Shown: positions 9,019 to 18,888 of the stretch, piece after piece | Position numbering within the stretch: the first letter of the stretch is position 1 | Layout of the letters: each line of letters opens with the position of its first letter | From: Thorsellia kenyensis | GTDB taxonomy: Bacteria; Pseudomonadota; Gammaproteobacteria; Enterobacterales; Thorselliaceae | NCBI RefSeq assembly: GCF_042432445.1 | Contig: NZ_JBHLXE010000097.1 | Location: 14,300-78,299 of the forward strand | DNA: 64,000 nucleotides | Direction: 5' to 3' | Translations under genes and position numbers: made by a program | Notes under the pieces: generated by a model | The model's input: only the letters and a program-made list of their open reading frames with translations | What the model was told of the DNA's origin: nothing | The model's database searches: none

Positions 9019-9867
9019 ATGTCGCAACTTCCTGTGGTAAAATCTAAGTGGCGTTACCTTATCCTAATATTAGGCTTTAGTTTTCTATACGCACCGATGA
9101 TTTTTTTAGTTATTTACTCGTTTAATAGTTCCAAACTTGTGACAGTTTGGGCTGGATGGTCTACTAAATGGTATGGGGAATTATTCAAAGATGCCGAGTT
9201 ACATCAAGCCATTTTAAGAAGTTTGACTATTGCATCAACATCAGCCATTGCAGCGGTCATTTTAGGGTTACTTGCAGCGATTGTACTGGTTAGACTAGGT
9301 AAATTTAGAGGAGAGAATGCTTTTGCATTCATGATAACCGCGCCATTAGTCATGCCTGATGTCATTACCGGGCTTTCTTTATTGCTTTTGTTTGTTTCCT
9401 TAGGAGAACTTTTCGGTTTTCCCGCTTCAAGGGGAATGATGACTATATGGTTAGCCCATGTGACTTTTTGTACAGCCTATGTGGCTGTGGTAATAAGTGC
9501 TAGGCTTAGAGAAATGGACAAAACTTATGAAGAGGCCGCTGCGGATTTAGGCGCAGGTCCTTTGACTGTTTTTTTTAAAATTACCTTACCTATGATTTAT
9601 CCAGCCTTATTAGCTGGTTTTATGCTAGCATTCACCTTATCTCTAGATGATGTTGTTATTTCCAGTTTTGTCTCTGGCCCGGGTTCAACAACACTACCTA
9701 TGTGGATTTTTTCGAGTGTTAAGCTAGGCGTGTCACCTAAAATTAATGCGTTAGCTACGATAATTCTGCTGGTTATCGGTTTTGCAGGTTTCTTCGCGTG
9801 GTGGGTATTATCTCGTAATGAAAAAAGACGTTTTAAAGAATTAAAACACTTAAAATTGGCAAATTAA
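9019..9867 (+). CDS. potI: Putrescine ABC transporter permease PotI
   Basis: Second permease of the putrescine importer, 282 residues (E. coli 281). The EAA-type coupling loop reads EEAAADLGAGPLTVFFKITL, and the membrane segments are typical. The text LSLDDVVISSFVSGPG is conserved in PotC/PotI proteins. AAGGAGG precedes the ATG by eight bases. It is last of the transporter genes and is followed by rlmC after 52 bases. Confidence 0.93.
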   Translation: MSQLPVVKSKWRYLILILGFSFLYAPMIFLVIYSFNSSKLVTVWAGWSTKWYGELFKDAELHQAILRSLTIASTSAIAAVILGLLAAIVLVRLGKFRGENAFAFMITAPLVMPDVITGLSLLLLFVSLGELFGFPASRGMMTIWLAHVTFCTAYVAVVISARLREMDKTYEEAAADLGAGPLTVFFKITLPMIYPALLAGFMLAFTLSLDDVVISSFVSGPGSTTLPMWIFSSVKLGVSPKINALATIILLVIGFAGFFAWWVLSRNEKRRFKELKHLKLAN

Positions 9868-9919
9868 AATAATGACATTAAATGTATTGCCCTAGCAATA
9901 GGGCTAATTAGGAATTGTT

Positions 9920-11098
9920 GTGACTGAAGAAACCTTTTTAGACTGCCCTGAGTATACCCAGGGTTTATGCAGATCGTGTAATTTACTCCCCATTGCTTAT
10001 GAGAATCAACTCTTATCAAAACAGTTTGATTTAGTTAATAAACTCTCTTCGCATATTGATACAAATACAGAGATATTACCCCCTCATTCATCTAATATTA
10101 AGGGGTTTAGATACAAAGCTAAAATGGTAGTTAGTGGCGAGGTGCAACGTGTTATCTTCGGTCTGCAAAACGAGCAGGGAGAGGGGATTGATTTAACGAA
10201 TTGTGCGTTGTACACAAAAGAAATAATTTCCTCATTTGCTGCACTAAAAGCTTTTGTTTTAAAGGTGGGACTTGTACCATATAATATCCCAAAGAAAAAA
10301 GGTCGTTTAAAATACATTTTGATAACACAAACCTATTCAACCAATGAATTGATGATAAGATTTGTTTTGAATGACGAGATAAAAGTTGAACGGATGAAAG
10401 AACATCTTGCTGAGTTATTTGACGCACTTCCTAATTTAAAAGTGGTGAGTGCTAATATTCAACCTATACATCAAGCTATTTTAGAGGGTGAAAAAGAAAT
10501 TGTGCTTACTGAAGAAAAAGCACTTAGAGAAGTCCTTAATGAGGTCCCTCTCTATATCAATCCTAAAAGTTTTTTTCAAACACATCCTGAATTAGCGCAA
10601 AAATTATATTTACAAGCAAGTCAGATGGCAGTCGCAATAAAACCACAAAGAGTTTGGGATTTATTTTGTGGCGTGGGTGGATTTGGCCTGACTATTTTGA
10701 ACGAACTAAAAAAAGAAAATATAAAAAGCCATCTTAACGGAATTGAAATTGAGCCAAATGCGATTACAAGTGCTATGCGAACAGCAAAAGAACTACAATT
10801 AAATGATATTTCATTTAGTGCATTAGATTCTACGCTTTTCGCTGAGAACATAAGCAAAGCAGAACTTCCTGATTTATTGGTTGTTAATCCTCCAAGAAGA
10901 GGGGTGGGTAAATCTTTAATTCAAATGATAAATTTATCAAAAATACCTCATGTAATTTATTCTAGCTGTAATATTGATTCACTTAAAGAGGATTTATCTC
11001 TATTGCCAAATTATACAATTCAGATAATCCAATTATTTGATTTTTTCCCTCATACCAAACATTTTGAAGTCATTGTCAGACTTAAGCATAGAGATTAA
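9920..11098 (+). CDS. rlmC: 23S rRNA (uracil-747-C5)-methyltransferase RlmC
   Basis: SAM-dependent methylation of U747 in 23S rRNA. The 392-residue protein has an N-terminal cysteine cluster (CPEYTQGLCRSC) for the [4Fe-4S] site, a TRAM-less RumB-type architecture, the SAM-binding motif WDLFCGVGGFGL, the motif VVNPPRRG and the catalytic cysteine in YSSCN. The start is GTG. The position downstream of potI matches E. coli, where ybjO lies between; ybjO is absent here. A 5-bp hairpin (GCCCT/AGGGC) lies in the potI-rlmC gap but is too weak to call a terminator. Confidence 0.92.
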   Translation: MTEETFLDCPEYTQGLCRSCNLLPIAYENQLLSKQFDLVNKLSSHIDTNTEILPPHSSNIKGFRYKAKMVVSGEVQRVIFGLQNEQGEGIDLTNCALYTKEIISSFAALKAFVLKVGLVPYNIPKKKGRLKYILITQTYSTNELMIRFVLNDEIKVERMKEHLAELFDALPNLKVVSANIQPIHQAILEGEKEIVLTEEKALREVLNEVPLYINPKSFFQTHPELAQKLYLQASQMAVAIKPQRVWDLFCGVGGFGLTILNELKKENIKSHLNGIEIEPNAITSAMRTAKELQLNDISFSALDSTLFAENISKAELPDLLVVNPPRRGVGKSLIQMINLSKIPHVIYSSCNIDSLKEDLSLLPNYTIQIIQLFDFFPHTKHFEVIVRLKHRD

Positions 11099-11632
11099 AT
11101 AATTTAAAAATTGTCTTTTAGTTGAATGTGATTTTTCTATTAAGTTAAGGGGAAAAGGGATTTATAGTCATACCATTCTTTAGTCCAAATGATGGAAATA
11201 TCAAAATAAAACAAGTGCTTATCTATATAAATTTGCCAGACGTTATAAGTGTTTTTTTAATGTAATATTTAGTTGTATTAGAAACCATTGAAAAAAAGTG
11301 CATCAAAAAAATATCAGAACTAAATTATTAGAAATAAAAAAACTAAAAAAATGTGTTTTTTCAAATTTTATCAGCGATAACTGATTTCCCTCTCAAAAAA
11401 TTGCGATTAATGAAATAAAAAACCAAAACTAAAAATAGTTCATCACTAAAAGTGTGATGAAATTGTTATTTTTTGGTTAAAAATTCACTATAAATGTGAT
11501 CTTCTTTGCACTTCGTATAAATAAAAAACACTTACTCAAAGGGCTTACGTATATTTACTATGAAACATTTTTAGATGTTTTATTTAATATTAACACCTAA
11601 CACGAGAATATTGGGTTAGTAAGCGAGGGTAT
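11099..11632. other. Intergenic region upstream of yjcH-actP
   Basis: 534 bases of very AT-rich sequence with no open frame of note. It should contain the promoter of the acetate-uptake operon. A CRP-like half-site is listed separately. No RNA gene is recognised. Confidence 0.6.
11492..11513 (+). promoter_or_regulatory. Possible CRP-binding site
   Basis: AAATGTGATCTTCTTTGCACTT has a perfect left half (AAATGTGA) and a weaker right half relative to the consensus TGTGA-N6-TCACA. It lies about 120 bases upstream of yjcH. Acetate uptake operons are CRP-controlled in enterobacteria, so the site is plausible but unproven. Confidence 0.35.
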
Positions 11633-11980
11633 ATGCAAGCTACAAAGGCCGTAAATCAAACAGATCGAACTGAACTCATCATTAATCACCCTAAATTTAA
11701 GGAACTTGTCACAAAGAGAAATAAACTCTCCATCATTTTAACTATTCTTATGCTGATATTCTATTTTGGTTTTATTGGCTTAATAGCATTTAATAAAGAA
11801 TTTCTAGCAACGCAAATAGGTGATTCAATAGTCACATTGGGTTTACCAGTTGGTTTTGGCCTAATCATTATTTCAGTCTTATTGACTTGGTATTTTGTTG
11901 TAAACGCTAATGGACCTTTTGACAAAATGCGTGATGAGTTATTAGCTGCCATCGAAAATGTAGAAGGGGATAAAAAATGA
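11633..11980 (+). CDS. yjcH: DUF485 membrane protein YjcH
   Basis: Small inner-membrane protein (115 residues) always found next to the acetate permease ActP; its exact role is unknown. It has the family's N-terminal pattern HPKFKELVTKRNKLS and two hydrophobic segments (about residues 36-55 and 66-88), with a short cytoplasmic tail. It overlaps actP by four bases (ATGA), so translation is coupled. In E. coli acs precedes it, but no acs is present here. Confidence 0.9.
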   Translation: MQATKAVNQTDRTELIINHPKFKELVTKRNKLSIILTILMLIFYFGFIGLIAFNKEFLATQIGDSIVTLGLPVGFGLIIISVLLTWYFVVNANGPFDKMRDELLAAIENVEGDKK

Positions 11981-13728
11981 TCCATTTTAAAATATTACTC
12001 TCTCTAGTTATCTTAGGTGGCTCTGCTTTTGTTCTCGCTGATGGTATCGATTTAGGAGGTGCTGAAAAAAGACCTCTAAATTATGCTGCTATTATCATGT
12101 TCGCACTTTTTGTGTTATTCACTTTAGGGATAACGAAATGGGCGGCTGCTAGAACTAAAACAGCCTCAGATTTTTATACTGCCGGTGGTGGAATTACAGG
12201 TTTTCAAAATGGTTTAGCTATTGCAGGCGATTTTATGTCAGCAGCTTCCTTCTTGGGTATATCTTCCATGGTAATGTTAAGTGGATTTGATGGGCTCATT
12301 TATTCAGTTGGCTTCTTGGTAGGTTGGCCTATCATAATGTTTTTAATGGCTGATAGGTTAAGAAATCTGGGGAAATTTACCTTCGCTGATGTTGCAGGTT
12401 ATCGTTTTGCAACTACCCCTATCCGAGCATTTGCCGCACTCAGCACCTTTTTTGTGGTTATCTTCTATTTGATTGCTCAAATGGTTGGTGCTGGTGGACT
12501 TATCAAACTACTCTTTGGACTACCCTACAATTATGCTGTTATATTGGTTGGGGTATTGATGATTGTATATGTATTGTTTGGGGGGATGACTGCAACAACA
12601 TGGGTGCAAATTATTAAAGCATGTCTATTATTAAGTGGCGCAACGTTCATGTCAATTATGGTACTTTTGCATTTTGATTTTAATATACTTGCGTTATTTA
12701 CTGAGGCAGTAAATACTAAAACAGCGATGTTTATTCAAGATCCTAGTGTGGCACAAGCGGCGGCAGAAGCTGGTAAAACCATAGAAGAAGTCGCAACACA
12801 AAAAGGTGAGGCTATCATGGCTCCAGGTGGATTCATCAAAGACCCTATTTCTGGGATCTCTTTTGGTATGGCTTTGATGTTTGGTACAGCCGGCCTTCCT
12901 CATATTTTGATGCGCTTTTTTACCGTACCAAATGCTAAAGAGGCAAGGAAATCTGTATTTTGGGCAACTACTTGGATAGGATATTTCTATATTCTTACGT
13001 TCATCATTGGATTTGGTGCTATTTACTTTGTAGCCACGAATCCTGAGTATCTGGATCCTAATAATTTAGGCCAGTTATTAGGAAATAATAACATGGCTGC
13101 AGTACATTTATCTCACGCCGTAGGAGGCAACTATTTCCTTGGCTTTATGTCTGCGGTGACTTTTGCTACTATATTAGCAGTAGTTGCAGGTCTTGCATTA
13201 TCAGGGGCATCAGCTGTTTCACATGACCTATACTCACAGGTATTCAAAAAGGGCAAAGCAAGTAGTGAATCAGAAATGAAAGTCTCCAAATATACCACAT
13301 TGGTACTCGGTGTTTTGGCTGTCTATCTTGGTATTGTCTTTGAACAGGTCAATGTAGCCTTCATGGTTTCATTAGCATTTGCTATTGCAGCATCAGCTAA
13401 TTTCCCTGTGCTGATTCTTTCTCTACTTTGGTCAAAAACCACAACTCGAGGGGCTTTACTTGGTGGACTAGTTGGTCTGATTGTTTCAGTAGGATTAACG
13501 TTAGTTTCTCCAGCTGTTTGGGAATCAATTTTTGGCAATCCAGCTAATTCTGCACTTTTTAAATATAGTTCTCCTACGTTATTTTCGATGCCTTTAGCCT
13601 TTTTCACTATAATCATAGTATCTTTACTTGATAATTCTCCTAGAGCGAAAATTGATAGGGCCGGATATCATGCACAGATGGTTCGTGCTGAAACGGGTAT
13701 TGGTGCTTCTGCTGCCTCTAATCATTAA
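11977..13728 (+). CDS. actP: Cation/acetate symporter ActP
   Basis: Sodium-solute-symporter family permease that takes up acetate and other short carboxylates. The 583-residue product begins with a cleavable signal-like segment (ending FVLADG). It then shows the SSS hallmarks SDFYTAGGGITGFQNGLAIAG near residue 68 and a run of about 13 membrane helices. AGLPHILMRFFTVPNAKEAR is typical of ActP. It overlaps yjcH and is followed by a strong hairpin, so yjcH-actP is a two-gene operon. Confidence 0.93.
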   Translation: MIHFKILLSLVILGGSAFVLADGIDLGGAEKRPLNYAAIIMFALFVLFTLGITKWAAARTKTASDFYTAGGGITGFQNGLAIAGDFMSAASFLGISSMVMLSGFDGLIYSVGFLVGWPIIMFLMADRLRNLGKFTFADVAGYRFATTPIRAFAALSTFFVVIFYLIAQMVGAGGLIKLLFGLPYNYAVILVGVLMIVYVLFGGMTATTWVQIIKACLLLSGATFMSIMVLLHFDFNILALFTEAVNTKTAMFIQDPSVAQAAAEAGKTIEEVATQKGEAIMAPGGFIKDPISGISFGMALMFGTAGLPHILMRFFTVPNAKEARKSVFWATTWIGYFYILTFIIGFGAIYFVATNPEYLDPNNLGQLLGNNNMAAVHLSHAVGGNYFLGFMSAVTFATILAVVAGLALSGASAVSHDLYSQVFKKGKASSESEMKVSKYTTLVLGVLAVYLGIVFEQVNVAFMVSLAFAIAASANFPVLILSLLWSKTTTRGALLGGLVGLIVSVGLTLVSPAVWESIFGNPANSALFKYSSPTLFSMPLAFFTIIIVSLLDNSPRAKIDRAGYHAQMVRAETGIGASAASNH

Positions 13729-13743
13729 ATTAGATACACGCTT

Positions 13744-13776
13744 TATCAAATGGCTATTTTCAATAGCCATTTGATA
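13744..13776 (+). terminator. Hairpin terminator after actP
   Basis: A perfect 15-bp stem (TATCAAATGGCTATT and its complement) with a three-base loop begins 15 bases after the actP stop. The following sequence is only moderately T-rich. It is the obvious end of the yjcH-actP transcript. Confidence 0.75.
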
Positions 13777-14036
13777 TTTAGCTAAGTTTTAATTATGCTT
13801 CAATATTTTCATTGAGTATGTTTTTGGTGATGTCATGAGTTTGTAATTAATCTAAAAAAATCTTTCTATAATCACTTAAGCTCCTCTATAACTCCTCCCT
13901 TTTAAGATCTTGCTTATTTTAGTTTGTGAAAATATAATGGAAAGATATAGAACCAAAAATATAAATTAGGCCATGATTTTTCTGCCCATTAATTTAGTAT
14001 TTTTAGTATGCATTTATGTTCATCTCTGATTAAATC

Positions 14037-14061
14037 AATAAAATAAAATAAAATAAAATAA
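14037..14061. repeat. Simple repeat (AATAA)x5
   Basis: Five tandem copies of AATAA in an otherwise gene-free stretch (13777-14128). They lie about 70 bases upstream of the next start codon, where a slippage-prone tract could affect promoter spacing. That role is inference. Confidence 0.7.
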
Positions 14062-14128
14062 ACAAGTATAAAATTAAAAGCATTCACTATGTCTATTGTG
14101 ACGGTTTTTTATTTCAAAAGGACACAAT

Positions 14129-15166
14129 ATGATTCCCAGCTTAGAACATTTTTTAAAGAAACATCTTTTTTTTACAACAATAATTATCACTGTTATTTTG
14201 CTTTTTTTTACATTTTCTATAGTAAAGAACAGCGATTCTATAACACAATCTATTATTTATTTAGGTTATCCTCTGCTTATTTTGGTATTTTTATTTTTAA
14301 TTTTTAATGATGTCATGGGATATGTCGCGTACAGTATTTTTTCACTGAGATTTTTTGACCGAGTAGAAGAAGAAGAGGCCAAAAAACGATTTAATGAAAT
14401 TACACAATGGAAACTAAGCCCAATAAGACCCTCATTAATTATTACGATTATCGTTTTTTGTGTAACGGTGTTTCTTAGTTATTTTTTAGATATGGATTTT
14501 ACACTTACTATTTTCCTTTGTACCTTGATAGTATTTCCTGTGCTCTTTTATATTAATTTGAAATCTTACTTCACCAGTTATACAGATTACATTAAGTATA
14601 AAATTGAATTTAATCAGGATAAATCACTAGAGTTGAATATTAATCGTCTTTTGGCTAAAGAAATAATAGTGAGTGTGATCATTAATTTTGTTATTGTTTT
14701 GCCTCTAGCTAATAAAAAAGCTTTCTTTTTTAATTCTGGCACGGCAACTCCAGAATTCATAGTAGCTATGCTCATTCTTGTTTTTTGTGTATGGGGCATC
14801 CTTTTCTTATTTTCGAGTAAGTCAAAGAGATATGTTATTTTAGGTTTATATTTCATTTGTAAAACCCCACAAGAAAAATCGTTAACTGGTTTTTTAAGTT
14901 ACTATGCTAACTATTCACGCATTACTCGTTTCCTTATTGGATTATTTATCATAATGATCTGGGAGATAATGGTGTTAATAATATTAGATGAGTTTTTTAG
15001 ATGGACTGGCCACTTTGCAGTAGTATATGCTTTTTCAGTTCTCCCTATTTACACAGGATATATTTTAGAAAAAAAATTGTCTATGCAGCAATCAAAAATT
15101 GAAGCAAAAGAAATGTTTGATCGCCATGAATTTCATTCTCAAAATCTCATGAAGCAATTTAAGTAA
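14129..15166 (+). CDS. Unknown multi-pass membrane protein
   Basis: A 345-residue protein I do not recognise. It has about eight hydrophobic segments (first near residues 15-32 and 43-62, last near 270-290) and a charged cytoplasmic patch after the second (RVEEEEAKKRF). It ends in a basic, helical C-terminal tail (about residues 315-345). AAAAGGAC lies before the ATG. It stands alone, with non-coding DNA on both sides. There are no transporter or enzyme motifs. Confidence 0.6.
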   Translation: MIPSLEHFLKKHLFFTTIIITVILLFFTFSIVKNSDSITQSIIYLGYPLLILVFLFLIFNDVMGYVAYSIFSLRFFDRVEEEEAKKRFNEITQWKLSPIRPSLIITIIVFCVTVFLSYFLDMDFTLTIFLCTLIVFPVLFYINLKSYFTSYTDYIKYKIEFNQDKSLELNINRLLAKEIIVSVIINFVIVLPLANKKAFFFNSGTATPEFIVAMLILVFCVWGILFLFSSKSKRYVILGLYFICKTPQEKSLTGFLSYYANYSRITRFLIGLFIIMIWEIMVLIILDEFFRWTGHFAVVYAFSVLPIYTGYILEKKLSMQQSKIEAKEMFDRHEFHSQNLMKQFK

Positions 15167-16594
15167 GTAATTCATTAAAAATATATAAGGTTTGAGGTGA
15201 GTTAATTTAATAGTAGGTTGTTGAATTTAAGTTACTTTGTGTTATTTGAATTGATTTTTGAATTACTTTAATTCTACCCAATATCTTTCTTATTAATTAA
15301 TGAATTACTGAATAAATTGTAGATTAAAATATGCTTGCACGCGCTAAAAATAAAATTAAATGCCCATTCTGCAAGAAATGCATGCTCAAACCATTGTTTC
15401 TTGTCTAGGTTACTCCACTGCTTATCAAATTCTAGAACTAGTATTCTCATTTAATCAAGATTGTAATAACCACATTTTTAACTCAGATAATAGTAATAAT
15501 TAGATTGAAAATAGAAAATTTGTTAATTCAGTTTAAATTTAGGTGGTAGTTGTCTAAATCCTCAATAGATCTATTAACACGCTGCATAAAAGCATTTTGT
15601 GTTTGTTTCACTTTTAAATATAAAGTAATTTAATACATTCTTTACCCCAAACTCACAGTTTACAGCTAAAATATTCTTATCCATCGTAACATTTTAAGTA
15701 TTGCCCATCACTCTACATCCATCATAGATGCTTGCTCATTTCGCAGAGGCAATCTATCAATGCGCTTTGCATCATTATTTATCCTTGAGGTGTTGCCGAT
15801 AAAGCTTTTCATTTAGTATTAAAGCGACATATTTTTGAGTTCCATATCAAAGTCTAAGAAAAGATCTAGCAATCTTTATGCCGAAGTACTGATCAATAAA
15901 TGATCTGCAAGTTACATTTGACATTGCTAATGCTATTTACGCAAATAGTACTGTTAATTCTCAATTACCCATAACGACATTTCATTGGTAGTTCATCTTC
16001 ATTCGACTTCTTATCTCTTATCTGACGATTTTATTTCGCCTTTTATCCCTAGGCTTTCTACATTGCCACTTAAATACTGCAGTTAGGATGGATTTATTAC
16101 CTGTTCTTGCTAATCGATACTAGTTGACCTACCTTTATCTTTAATACAGCAAGCTAACTTCTTTTCGTTAGCGTTCACAGGACACGCGGAGTGTCGTTGC
16201 TAAAGTTCACTGCGTCCAATATGAGGCTTAACGCCATTGAATTTAAATCCAAATAGATGACGAACACGCGCCTTTAAGCGTTATGCCTTTTTATGTAGTC
16301 TCGTTTAAGAAAAACTTCAATTTTTTTTCAAAATTACTTCCAGTAACCTAGTTAATTTTACCTAAAAACAACTATATCTTTTGCTCTTTTTTTATTCTCT
16401 CGAATAAAAGTGATTATTAAACATGCAGTTAAACAACTTGATAACCTATTATTATCAATCATAACATTAAACTATTTTTTCACTCAGAAGATGTCATGTA
16501 TAACTGTACGTATAGTAATCAGAATGTTCTTAACCTGAATAAAACAATTAAGTTACTCATTGAGTATTTATTTTCTGACAAAGGAGTCCATTTT
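15167..16594. other. Long gene-poor region, probably decayed DNA
   Basis: About 1.4 kb without a convincing gene. The base composition between 15700 and 16300 is less AT-rich than typical spacers here and reads like broken coding sequence on the minus strand: short runs such as DAKRIDRLPLRNEQASMMD are interrupted by stops. A 58-codon minus-strand frame (15274-15450) has no ribosome site. A hairpin GACAC-GCGGA-GTGTC occurs near 16180. I could not identify the original genes. The right end should hold the promoter of the organosulfur operon. Confidence 0.5.
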
Positions 16595-17674
16595 ATGAGC
16601 ATACAACTAAGTGACAAGACAATACTTAAATTAAGCGTACTAGATAAATGCCCAATTGAAGAAGAAAGGCATGCAGAAGATGCGCTTAAAAATACTCTTG
16701 AGTTAGCAAAATTAGCAGATGATTTAGGCTACAACCGCTTTTGGATAGCAGAACATCACAATAGTTTATCACTAGCAAGCCCTTCTCCTGAAATTGTTGT
16801 TGCGTGGCTAGCAAGCCAAACGAAAAAAATTCGCTTAGGCTCTGGTGGGGTAATGCTTCAACATTATAGTGCCTATAAAGTTGCTGAAAATTTTAATCTA
16901 CTAGCAAATCTGGCTCCAGGAAGAATTGATTTGGGAATAGGCAAAGCGCCCGGCGGTCTTCCTCAATCTACTCAAGCTTTACAAAGAGGTATTAATCCAG
17001 AAAAAAAAGGCTCTTTTGAAGAACAAATCGAAGAATTAAATGCCTACTTAACTTTAAATAGTTCCTCCCATTTTGTGAATTTGCCATCTATAAAAAATAC
17101 AAAAGCCAGTGAATCGTCATTAAAAGTGACCCCTGAGCCAAAGCTGCCTGCGGATAAATTTTTGCTAGGAGCAAGTGAAGAATCAGCAACGCTTGCAGGA
17201 AAATTAAAATGGAATTTTGTATACGCAGCTCACCTTAATGGCGATAAAGAAAAATTAAAAAAAACCTTAATAAAATGGCAGTCTTTAAGCCCCCTACCTA
17301 CGATAGTCGCAGTACAAGTGATCATAGATGAAAAAAGTGAGCAGGCCAAAAAATTAGCACAAAGTATAGAGATGTGGGGAGTTGAACTGGATAATGGTCA
17401 ACGCATCACAGTACAAACAAAAAATCAAGCCTTGTCCTTTGCTGAACAAGCAGGCAGAACAATAAAACGCCTGGAAAGAAGAGATAACACGGTTATTAGT
17501 GGTACAGCCCAGGAAGTATATCAAAAACTCAAAGCTATGCAGGAAACTTATAAGATTGATGAATTTATTGTTGAGATCCCTCTCGCATCGCAATCTGTTA
17601 GAAAAAAGACGCTTAAGTTATTAGCCGAATATGTAAACACTGCATTACGTCACTTAGAAGCTGAAGTCATTTGA
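16595..17674 (+). CDS. LLM-class flavin-dependent oxidoreductase (MsnO8/CmoO-like)
   Basis: Bacterial-luciferase-like monooxygenase that uses reduced FMN. I start at the ATG at 16595 (MSIQLSDKTI), preceded by AAAGGAG; a longer frame from 16496 has no such site. The product is 359 residues. Family signatures are GYNRFWIAEHH near residue 50 and LGSGGVMLQHYSAYKVAENF, followed by GRIDLGIGKAPGG. First gene of the organosulfur operon. Bacillus YtmO (CmoO) occupies the same role in the S-alkylcysteine operon. The exact substrate is inferred from context only. Confidence 0.85.
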   Translation: MSIQLSDKTILKLSVLDKCPIEEERHAEDALKNTLELAKLADDLGYNRFWIAEHHNSLSLASPSPEIVVAWLASQTKKIRLGSGGVMLQHYSAYKVAENFNLLANLAPGRIDLGIGKAPGGLPQSTQALQRGINPEKKGSFEEQIEELNAYLTLNSSSHFVNLPSIKNTKASESSLKVTPEPKLPADKFLLGASEESATLAGKLKWNFVYAAHLNGDKEKLKKTLIKWQSLSPLPTIVAVQVIIDEKSEQAKKLAQSIEMWGVELDNGQRITVQTKNQALSFAEQAGRTIKRLERRDNTVISGTAQEVYQKLKAMQETYKIDEFIVEIPLASQSVRKKTLKLLAEYVNTALRHLEAEVI

Positions 17675-17737
17675 TATGAGAGATCTTACATCTAAAGAAT
17701 TGCCTCTAATAGTAAGTATTAAAAAATGGGAGTGAAC

Positions 17738-18859
17738 ATGTCTAGTTTAGCAAAATTAATACAATGGCGCAGAGAACTGCACCAATATCCTGAGATATCA
17801 GGTCAGGAATATCAAACCTCTGAACGTATAAAAAAATGGTTAACTCAAGCAAACATAAAAATTGCTGACTACTCCCTAGAAACAGGCGTAATAGCTGAAA
17901 TTGGTCAAGGTGACAAAATTGTTGCATTACGTGCTGACATTGATGCTTTAGCCATAGAAGAAAAAACTAATTTACCATTTAGTTCAGTGAATAAAGGCCT
18001 AATGCATGCTTGTGGCCATGATATACATATAGCTGTTATGTTAGGTGCAGCAATCTCATTAAAGCACAAAGAATCTGAACTAAATGGCAAAGTAAGAATT
18101 ATTTTTCAACCTGCAGAAGAATCATTTGAAGGCGCTAAGGCGATTATTAAATCTGGGGCATTAAAAGATGTTTCAGCCATATTTGGTATGCATAACGAAC
18201 CAGAATTACCTGTAGGTACTTTTGCTACCAAAAATGGGCCTTTTTACGCATCAGTAGATAGGATTCTTATTAAAATTACCGGTAAAGGTGCACACGCAGC
18301 AAGACCACAAGAGGGTATTGATCCAATTGTTATCAGCGCACAGCTTATTAATCAGTTTCAAAGCATAATAACTAGGCAAATTAATACTAATGAAACAGCC
18401 GTTTTAAGCATTACTCGTATCAGCGGAGGCAATACTTGGAATGTAATTCCAGAAGAAGTTGAACTTGAAGGAACGCTAAGAACTCATAATGAAAAAATCC
18501 GTCAAACAATAAAAGAAGCTTTAAAACTTGCGTGTAAAGGGATGGAATTAACTTCAAGAGCCAGTGTTGATTTAAAATTCATCAAAGGGCCAAACACCTT
18601 AATTAATGATACATTTTGGGCAAATTCAACAATAGAAATTGCTCATGAGTCAGGTTATGAAGTTGTGCAAGCCTCCAAGCATCTTGGGGGAGAAGATTTC
18701 GCAGCTTACTTAGAGGCCATCCCTGGTGCATTTGTAAGCATAGGTAGCCAAAGTGAATTTGGTCTTCACCATCCTAAATTTAATCCTGATGAGTCCTGTA
18801 TTGAGGCTGCGGCAAACTATTTTAAGAATTTAGCCTTACATGCACTAGCGATAGCTTAA
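17738..18859 (+). CDS. M20-family amidohydrolase, N-acyl-cysteine-type deacylase (YxeP/SndA-like)
   Basis: Metal-dependent hydrolase removing an acyl group from an amino acid. The protein (373 residues from the ATG at 17738, preceded by GGGAG; another ATG lies 12 bases earlier) has the M20D metal ligands: HACGHD near residue 97, PAEESFEGA, GMHNEP and a late LHHPKF. The dimerisation domain contains GKGAHAARP. In the Bacillus yxe/ytm operons this family deacetylates N-acetylated S-modified cysteine. Its place between two flavin monooxygenases supports that role here. Confidence 0.87.
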   Translation: MSSLAKLIQWRRELHQYPEISGQEYQTSERIKKWLTQANIKIADYSLETGVIAEIGQGDKIVALRADIDALAIEEKTNLPFSSVNKGLMHACGHDIHIAVMLGAAISLKHKESELNGKVRIIFQPAEESFEGAKAIIKSGALKDVSAIFGMHNEPELPVGTFATKNGPFYASVDRILIKITGKGAHAARPQEGIDPIVISAQLINQFQSIITRQINTNETAVLSITRISGGNTWNVIPEEVELEGTLRTHNEKIRQTIKEALKLACKGMELTSRASVDLKFIKGPNTLINDTFWANSTIEIAHESGYEVVQASKHLGGEDFAAYLEAIPGAFVSIGSQSEFGLHHPKFNPDESCIEAAANYFKNLALHALAIA

Positions 18860-18888
18860 CTTTTTTCAAGTTGACAACTGAGGTAATT

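Noticed and set aside
9889..9904. Hairpin between potI and rlmC as a terminator
   Set aside because: The stem is only five base pairs with no T-tract, too weak to call.
14089..14307. 72-codon plus-strand frame overlapping the 345-residue membrane protein
   Set aside because: It overlaps the better-supported frame at 14129, which has a ribosome site and continuous membrane-protein character.
15274..15450. 58-codon minus-strand frame (starts MRILVLEFDKQW)
   Set aside because: No ribosome site, no recognisable domain, and located in a stretch that looks decayed.
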